Shown here piece after piece: positions 59,237 to 64,000 of a DNA stretch of 64,000 nt. The translations under genes were made by a program, and so were the position numbers. The stretch comes from Glacieibacterium sp038211965. Its GTDB lineage: Bacteria > Pseudomonadota > Alphaproteobacteria > Sphingomonadales > Sphingomonadaceae. The stretch spans positions 1 through 64,000 of the forward strand of contig JBBQVB010000001.1 in the NCBI GenBank assembly GCA_038211965.1, given 5' to 3'. Below the pieces are notes generated by a model, which had not been told where the DNA came from, searched no databases, and saw only the letters and a program-made list of their open reading frames with translations. Position 1 is the stretch's first letter. Each line of letters starts with the position of its first letter.

Positions 59237-60441
59237 CACGCGGCGGGTGCAGCTTTGCCGATCGAGCGCAGCAGGTGGACCGTGTCCTTCACGAAGATGC
59301 GGACGTGCGCCATCGGATCGCGGCGGACCAGCGCCTTGTTCATGTACGCTTCCCACGTCAGCCGCTGGACGTCCGGATCGCGGCACATCTTGACGAAGCG
59401 CTCGCGGCGCTTGTCGCTCGAATACCAGAAATATTGCATGATCCCGAGGACGCGGAACACCGTGCCGTGCGCGCGCATGAAGTCGCGGCGCGCCGCCTTG
59501 AGGGCGCTCGCCTTGCCGGTGGCGAGGTACACCCCGACGGCGTTTGCGGCAAGCTCGCCGCACGCCATGGCGTAATAGATGCCCTCGCCCGAGGCCGGCG
59601 CGACGACCCCCGCCGCATCGCCCGCGACGACGATGTCGCGGCCGTTGTCCCAGCGTTTCAGCGGCTTGAGCGGGATCGGCGCGCCCTCGCTGCGGATCGT
59701 CGGCTGGCTATCGAGGCCGGTATCGCCGCGCAGTCGCTTGACTGCGTCGCGCAGCGGGAAGCCCTTGTCGGCGCTGCCGACGCCGATCGAAGCCTGGTCG
59801 CCGTGCGGGAAGATCCACGCATAGAAATCGGGCGACAGGCGGCCCTGGTAGTAAACGTCGCAGCGCGCGTGATCGAAGGCGTCGGTGTCACCTTGCGGAG
59901 ACGCGACGACCTCGTGGTAGGCGAAGACGCACGGCATGCGCTCGGCCCCTTTGAGCGTCTGGCGCGCCACCGCCGAGCGCGCCCCGTCGCAGCCGATGAC
60001 GGCGCGCGCGCGGACCTGCTCGAGCGGGCCGCCGCGCGTCCGCCGGTAGCCGACGAGCGCAGTGCCGTCGGTATCGCGGGCAATCGCGTCGAAGGTGCCG
60101 GTGCGGCGCTCGGCCCCGGTCTCGGCGGCGCGGGCGCGCAGCCATTCGTCGAAATGCTCTCGGTCGAACATGCCGACTGTGCCTTCGCCGACGGGCATGT
60201 CGACGGTCTTACCCGACGGCGCGATCATCCGTGCGAGGCTCGCCTTGCCGACGATCAGGTGGTCTGGAATCGCGAAATCGCGGATGGCGCGCGGCGGCAC
60301 CGCGCCGCCGCACGGTTTGATGCGACCGGCGCGGTCGAGCAGCAGGACCTTCTTGCCCGCGCGCGCCAGCGCCGTCGCGGCGGTCGCCCCCGACGGCCCG
60401 CCGCCGACGACCACCGCGTCGAAGGTCTCGAAATCGCTCAT
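59236..60441 (-). CDS. bchP: geranylgeranyl-bacteriochlorophyll reductase BchP
   Basis: BchP reduces the geranylgeranyl tail of bacteriochlorophyll to phytyl. The 401-residue flavoprotein has the N-terminal FAD motif VVVGGGPSGATAA with the following LLDRAGRIKPCGGAVPP. The second dinucleotide region VVAGDAAGVVAPASGEGIYYAM is characteristic of the GGR family. The ATG at 60441 overlaps the stop of the PucC-like gene as ATGA; upstream codons in frame are shadow sequence. The product completes the phytylated pigment made by BchG. Confidence 0.95.
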   Translation of the reverse strand: MSDFETFDAVVVGGGPSGATAATALARAGKKVLLLDRAGRIKPCGGAVPPRAIRDFAIPDHLIVGKASLARMIAPSGKTVDMPVGEGTVGMFDREHFDEWLRARAAETGAERRTGTFDAIARDTDGTALVGYRRTRGGPLEQVRARAVIGCDGARSAVARQTLKGAERMPCVFAYHEVVASPQGDTDAFDHARCDVYYQGRLSPDFYAWIFPHGDQASIGVGSADKGFPLRDAVKRLRGDTGLDSQPTIRSEGAPIPLKPLKRWDNGRDIVVAGDAAGVVAPASGEGIYYAMACGELAANAVGVYLATGKASALKAARRDFMRAHGTVFRVLGIMQYFWYSSDKRRERFVKMCRDPDVQRLTWEAYMNKALVRRDPMAHVRIFVKDTVHLLRSIGKAAPAA

Positions 60442-61754
60442 GCTGATGCCCCGATCATCGCTTGCGTATCCGCTCTGGGCAGCGTGCCGATCCTGAGCGC
60501 CAGCATCGCCGCGACACCAAACAGCACTGCCTCGGCGCCGAAGACCAGCGCGAAGGCCTGCGGCGCGTTGCCGCTGAGCGCGCGCAGCGCATCGACCCCC
60601 GCCGCGCCGAGGAAGCCGCCGCACGCGAAGCCGACCGCCTGTGCTGCGCCCCAGACGCCCATCCGCACCCCTTCGCGCCCCGGCCCGTCGGCGCCCGCCA
60701 GCCCCATCATCGAGCCGATCGCGGCGACCGCGAAGATTCCGTTGGCAAAGCCCAGCGCGGCGACGTTCCAGCTCAGCGGCCACCCCGGACCCGCTTCGGC
60801 GGCGAGTACCAGCCCGGCGAGCGCGAGCGCCGAGCCGAGGCAGCCTGCGACGATCCAGCCGCGCATCCACGCATTGGTCTTGGTGAAGGCATTGCCGCCG
60901 ACGCCGACGAGGATCATCCCCGCCAGCACGCCGCCGTGCTGCACCCCCGACAGGCTGGTCGACTCACCCGGCGTGAAGTTGAAGCGCAGCCCCGCGAACG
61001 GTTCGAGGATCAAATCCTGCGCGCTGTACGCGAGCATCGAGACGAGGACGAAGATCGTGAAGCGCCGCGCGCGGTCGTCGGCCCAGATCTCGCCGAGGAC
61101 CTGCCCGAACGGCGCGCTCGGCGTGCCGTGGAGGATTTCGCCGCGCTCGCGCTCGACGCCCCACACCGCGACGCAGGCGACGACGAGCGCCGCCAGCGCG
61201 ACGCCCGCGACGACCTCGACGAGGCGCTCGGGGCTGAACGGGTCGATGAGCCTGCCGGCGATGCCTGCGGTGACGACGATGCCCGCGATCATCATGATCC
61301 ACGTGATCGCCGCGGCCGCCGGACGCCTTGATGGCGCGACCTCGCTCGCCAGCAGCGCGAGCAGCGACGTGCCTGCTGCGCCCACGCCCGCACCGATGGC
61401 GCTGAACGCTAGCAGTGCGAGGATCAGCCCGCTCGTCGGGCGCGTCGACAGCATCAGCGTGGCGTCCGCCGCGCCGACCGCGCCCAGCGCCAGCATTGCC
61501 ATGCCGCCTGCAATCCACGGCGTCCGCTTGGCGCCCTGATCCGAACCATGCCCCCAGCGCGGCCGCGACAGCTGCACCGCGTAGTGCCACGCGACCAGCC
61601 CGGCGGGTAGCATCGCGGGCAGCGCGTACTCGACGACCATGACGCGGTTGAGCAGCGACGTCGCCAGCATGACGATCGCGCCGATCGACGACTGCACGAG
61701 CCCGAGGCGGACGATCCCCGGCCAGCCGAGGCCCGGACGAGCTTGCGCGGTCAC
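60438..61754 (-). CDS. PucC/LhaA-family (Bch2) bacteriochlorophyll-associated MFS protein
   Basis: This 438-residue, 12-helix protein belongs to the PucC/LhaA/BchG-linked family thought to deliver bacteriochlorophyll to light-harvesting proteins. It has LGWPGIVRLGLVQSSIGAI at the start, LLNRVMVVEYALPAMLPAGLVAWHY, and later LEPFAGLRFNFTPGESTSLSG and GMILVG, all family-typical. Its place between bchG and bchP corresponds to orf428 in Rhodobacter. It starts with GTG overlapping the bchG stop as GTGA. Confidence 0.9.
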   Translation of the reverse strand: MTAQARPGLGWPGIVRLGLVQSSIGAIVMLATSLLNRVMVVEYALPAMLPAGLVAWHYAVQLSRPRWGHGSDQGAKRTPWIAGGMAMLALGAVGAADATLMLSTRPTSGLILALLAFSAIGAGVGAAGTSLLALLASEVAPSRRPAAAAITWIMMIAGIVVTAGIAGRLIDPFSPERLVEVVAGVALAALVVACVAVWGVERERGEILHGTPSAPFGQVLGEIWADDRARRFTIFVLVSMLAYSAQDLILEPFAGLRFNFTPGESTSLSGVQHGGVLAGMILVGVGGNAFTKTNAWMRGWIVAGCLGSALALAGLVLAAEAGPGWPLSWNVAALGFANGIFAVAAIGSMMGLAGADGPGREGVRMGVWGAAQAVGFACGGFLGAAGVDALRALSGNAPQAFALVFGAEAVLFGVAAMLALRIGTLPRADTQAMIGASA

Positions 61755-62644
61755 GAGGCCAGCCCGAACGCGGCGGCGAGCATGCCGCTGACGTACAGCG
61801 TCACCCCCGTGCCGTTGTACCACGGCGCGTATTTGCGCGGATCGCGCACGAGGCGAACCATGCACGCCAGCTGCGCGATCAGCACCGCGACGACGACCGC
61901 CGCGGCGCGCGGATGGCCCCAGTCGTAAAGCAGTACCGCGACGGGCACCTGTGGCACCGCCATGACGACGCACGCGACCCGCGCGGCGTTCTCGACGCCG
62001 AGCGTCACCGGCAGCGAGCGCACCCCCATGACGCGGTCGCCCTCGACCGCCTTGAAGTCGTTCAGCGTCATGATCCCGTGCGCGCCGAGGCTGTAGAGCG
62101 CGATGACGATCAGGATATGCGTCCCCGGAAGCGTTCCCGACATTGCCGCTGCGCCGGTGAACCACGCCAGCCCCTCATAGCTCAGCGCCACCGCTGCGGG
62201 ACCCCACCAGCCGCTGAGCTTCAACCGCACCGGCGGCGCGCTGTACGCCCAGCCCGACAGCAGGCCCACAGCGGTGGCGAGCAGCACCCACGGACCAATG
62301 GCTGCGCCGACGCCGAGCGACACGCCCGAGCCGATCAGCGCGATCCACAGCCCCCAGCGCCCCGGAATCCGCCCCGATGGGATCGGCCGCTCGGGCTCGT
62401 TGATCGCATCGACGTGCCGGTCGAACCAGTCGTTGACCGCCTGGCTCGTGCCGCACACCAGCGGCCCCGCGAGCAGCATCCCCGCCACCATGAACGGCCA
62501 GCGCTCGGCGAACGATCCCCCCGACGACACCACCCCGCACATGAACGCCCACATCGGCGGGAACCACGTAACCGGCTTCAACAATTCGAGAATGTCGCGC
62601 GGCGCGGGTGCTGCGGGGACGGTCGTGACGAGCGAGCGGGCCAT
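61751..62644 (-). CDS. bchG: bacteriochlorophyll synthase BchG
   Basis: BchG is a membrane UbiA-type prenyltransferase that esterifies bacteriochlorophyllide a with geranylgeranyl diphosphate. The 297-residue protein has nine hydrophobic segments. The first Asp-rich motif is in AVNDWFDRHVDAINEPERPI and the second in MTLNDFKAVEGDRVMG. LKPVTWFPPMWAFMCG near the N-terminus is typical of BchG. It is first in the bchG-PucC-bchP-membrane-protein operon, all junctions of which overlap. Confidence 0.96.
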   Translation of the reverse strand: MARSLVTTVPAAPAPRDILELLKPVTWFPPMWAFMCGVVSSGGSFAERWPFMVAGMLLAGPLVCGTSQAVNDWFDRHVDAINEPERPIPSGRIPGRWGLWIALIGSGVSLGVGAAIGPWVLLATAVGLLSGWAYSAPPVRLKLSGWWGPAAVALSYEGLAWFTGAAAMSGTLPGTHILIVIALYSLGAHGIMTLNDFKAVEGDRVMGVRSLPVTLGVENAARVACVVMAVPQVPVAVLLYDWGHPRAAAVVVAVLIAQLACMVRLVRDPRKYAPWYNGTGVTLYVSGMLAAAFGLAS

Positions 62645-62706
62645 GCGGGGAGGCTATGCGGGGCGGGTTGGAGCGTCAAGCGCCCGGATGCCCCATCGCG
62701 CGCAGC

Positions 62707-64000
62707 CTATTTGAGCGGCATGATCTCGCGGACGATATGGGCTGCCGCCTCCGCCGGGGTCATCTCGACCGTGTTGACGCGAATTTCGGGCCGCTCGGGC
62801 GCTTCGTAGGGGCTGTCGATACCGGTGAAATTCGCAAGCTCGCCGGCGCGCGCCTTGCGGTACAGTCCCTTGACGTCACGCGCCTCGGCGACTTCGAGCG
62901 GCGTATCGACGAAAATTTCGATGAATTCGCCGACGGGCAGCATGGCGCGCACCATCTCACGTTCCGCTCGGAACGGCGAGATGAAAGCGGTCAGCACGAT
63001 CAGCCCCGCGTCGGCCATCAATTTGGCGATTTCGCCGACACGCCGGATATTCTCGATCCGGTCGGCCTCGGTAAAGCCGAGGTCCTTGTTGATGCCGTGG
63101 CGGATATTGTCGCCGTCGAGCAGGAAGGTATGGCGGTTCATCAGCGCCAGCGCTTTCTCGACCTCGTTGGCGATCGTCGACTTGCCCGACCCCGACAGGC
63201 CGGTGAACCACAGCACGCGCGGTGTCTGGTTCTTCAGCGCGGCGTGCGCTTCGCGGCTGGTGTCGGTTGCCTGCCAGTGGACATTCTGGGCGCGGCGCAG
63301 GCTGAAGTGCAGCATCCCGGCACCGACCGTGCGGTTGGTCGCCTTGTCGATCAGGATGAAGCCGCCGAGCGTGCGGTTGTCGGCATAGGGCTCGAAGACG
63401 ATCGGTCGCTCGGTCGACAGCTCGACGACGCCGATCGCGTTGAGGTCGAGCGTCTTCGCCGCCAGATGCTCCATCGTATTGACGTTGTACGTGAACTTCG
63501 GTTCCTGCACGGTTGCCGCGACGGTCTGCGTCGCGAGCTTGAGCCAATAGGACCGCCCGACGATCAGCGGATCGTCGTCCATCCAGACGAGCGTCGCCTC
63601 GAAGCGACCGGCGGCCTGCGGCGGGTCGGCAGCGGCAGCGATAACGTCGCCGCGCGAACAGTCGATCTCGTCGGCGAGGCACAGCGTCACCGACTGGCCC
63701 GCGACCGCCTCGTCGAGATCGCCGTCGTGCGTGACGATGCGCGCGACGGTCGTGGTCCTGCCCGACGGCAGCACCCGCACCGCGTCGCCCGGCCTGACCG
63801 CACCGGTCGCGATCAGCCCGGCGAAGCCGCGAAAGTCGAGATTGGGCCGGTTGACCCACTGGACGGGCAATCGAAACGGTTTCCGCGCATCGGCGTCGAT
63901 GTCGAGTGCCACGGTCTCGAGATGCGCGATCAGGGACGGGCCGCGGTACCACGGCGTGTTCGCCGACGGTGCCGCTATGTTGTCGCCCCGGAAGCCGGAG
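62707..64000 (-). CDS. cysNC: CysNC: sulfate adenylyltransferase large subunit fused to APS kinase (5' part outside window)
   Basis: The frame runs off the window edge, so the protein lacks its N-terminus. The first visible residues (GDNIAAPSANTPWY, then GPSLIAHLETVALDID) belong to the end of the CysN GTPase region, followed by its beta-barrel domains (FRLPVQWVNRPNLDFRGFAG). From about 225 residues before the end, the APS kinase domain begins: FTGLSGSGKSTIANEVE, LLDGDNIRHGINKDLGF and AFISPFRAERE. The fusion makes APS and then PAPS for sulfate assimilation. The frame is open from 64000 to the stop. Confidence 0.94.
   Translation of the reverse strand, partial: SGFRGDNIAAPSANTPWYRGPSLIAHLETVALDIDADARKPFRLPVQWVNRPNLDFRGFAGLIATGAVRPGDAVRVLPSGRTTTVARIVTHDGDLDEAVAGQSVTLCLADEIDCSRGDVIAAAADPPQAAGRFEATLVWMDDDPLIVGRSYWLKLATQTVAATVQEPKFTYNVNTMEHLAAKTLDLNAIGVVELSTERPIVFEPYADNRTLGGFILIDKATNRTVGAGMLHFSLRRAQNVHWQATDTSREAHAALKNQTPRVLWFTGLSGSGKSTIANEVEKALALMNRHTFLLDGDNIRHGINKDLGFTEADRIENIRRVGEIAKLMADAGLIVLTAFISPFRAEREMVRAMLPVGEFIEIFVDTPLEVAEARDVKGLYRKARAGELANFTGIDSPYEAPERPEIRVNTVEMTPAEAAAHIVREIMPLK

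Noticed and set aside
62651..62679. TTGACG-N17-TAGCCT promoter in front of bchG
   Set aside because: The -10 match is poor and would put the transcription start at the start codon, giving a leaderless message; too weak to list.
1..64000. tRNA, rRNA, transposase or prophage genes
   Set aside because: I looked in the gaps and among the coding frames and found no cloverleaf, rRNA, IS or phage signature; apart from vapBC, no obvious mobile-element trace supports recent transfer.

Overview
The window is about 64 kb of GC-rich, densely packed alphaproteobacterial chromosome. It most likely comes from an aerobic anoxygenic phototroph of the order Sphingomonadales. The evidence is the crtF-bchCXYZ-pufBALMC superoperon, a second pigment operon bchG-PucC-like-bchP, a PEP-CTERM protein with the tail typical of sphingomonads, an alkaline-ceramidase-like protein, and housekeeping blocks arranged as in that order (ppiD-trpE, radA-cvpA-cysS, ffh-rpsP-rimM-trmD-rplS, aroK-aroB). 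Order-level placement is an inference from gene content. No tRNA, rRNA, CRISPR array or transposase was recognised, and no gene-free stretch exceeds about 230 bases.

1-11 kb: hslVU protease, a small conserved protein, a DUF417 membrane protein, an MHS-family transporter, secG and tpiA (reverse strand), ppiD-trpE (forward), a sigma-54-controlled PEP-CTERM protein, and argG (reverse). 11-21.8 kb: a Csp-type copper-storage protein followed by the photosynthesis superoperon crtF, bchC, bchX, bchY, bchZ, a 52-codon ORF, pufB, pufA, pufL, pufM, pufC. A PpsR/CrtJ-like palindrome overlaps the promoter in front of bchC, and hairpins lie after pufA and pufC. PufC carries an unexpected C-terminal OmpA-like peptidoglycan-binding domain.

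21.8-37.3 kb: sufE, glpQ, a zinc metallopeptidase, a secreted DUF1080 protein and an ECF42-type sigma factor with its DGPF/YCII partner. Then comes a tight three-gene operon that is the most novel element here: a large membrane protein with Cache-like sensor regions and a degenerate P-loop-like region, a 1213-residue protein joining an intact subtilisin (S8) domain to an intact thermolysin-like zinc peptidase, and a ComEC-like metallo-beta-lactamase-fold hydrolase. I infer a signal-responsive proteolytic system, possibly stress or defence related.

37.3-58.9 kb: cysS, cvpA, radA, a TMEM175-type channel, a PafA-like phosphatase, a patatin-like lipase and a ceramidase-like protein. The ffh-rpsP-rimM-trmD-rplS block follows, interrupted by a vapBC toxin-antitoxin pair that leaves trmD with an apparent CTG start. 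Next are a secreted protein with two TonB-C-like domains, xerD, two proteins of unknown function, aroK-aroB, a secreted protein of unknown function and a soluble cytochrome c that could feed the reaction centre. 58.9-64 kb: the bchG, PucC-like, bchP operon ending in a small membrane protein, then the 3' part of a cysNC fusion cut by the window edge. The two photosynthesis blocks are therefore about 37 kb apart. The puhA, bchFNBHLM and most crt genes are not in the window.
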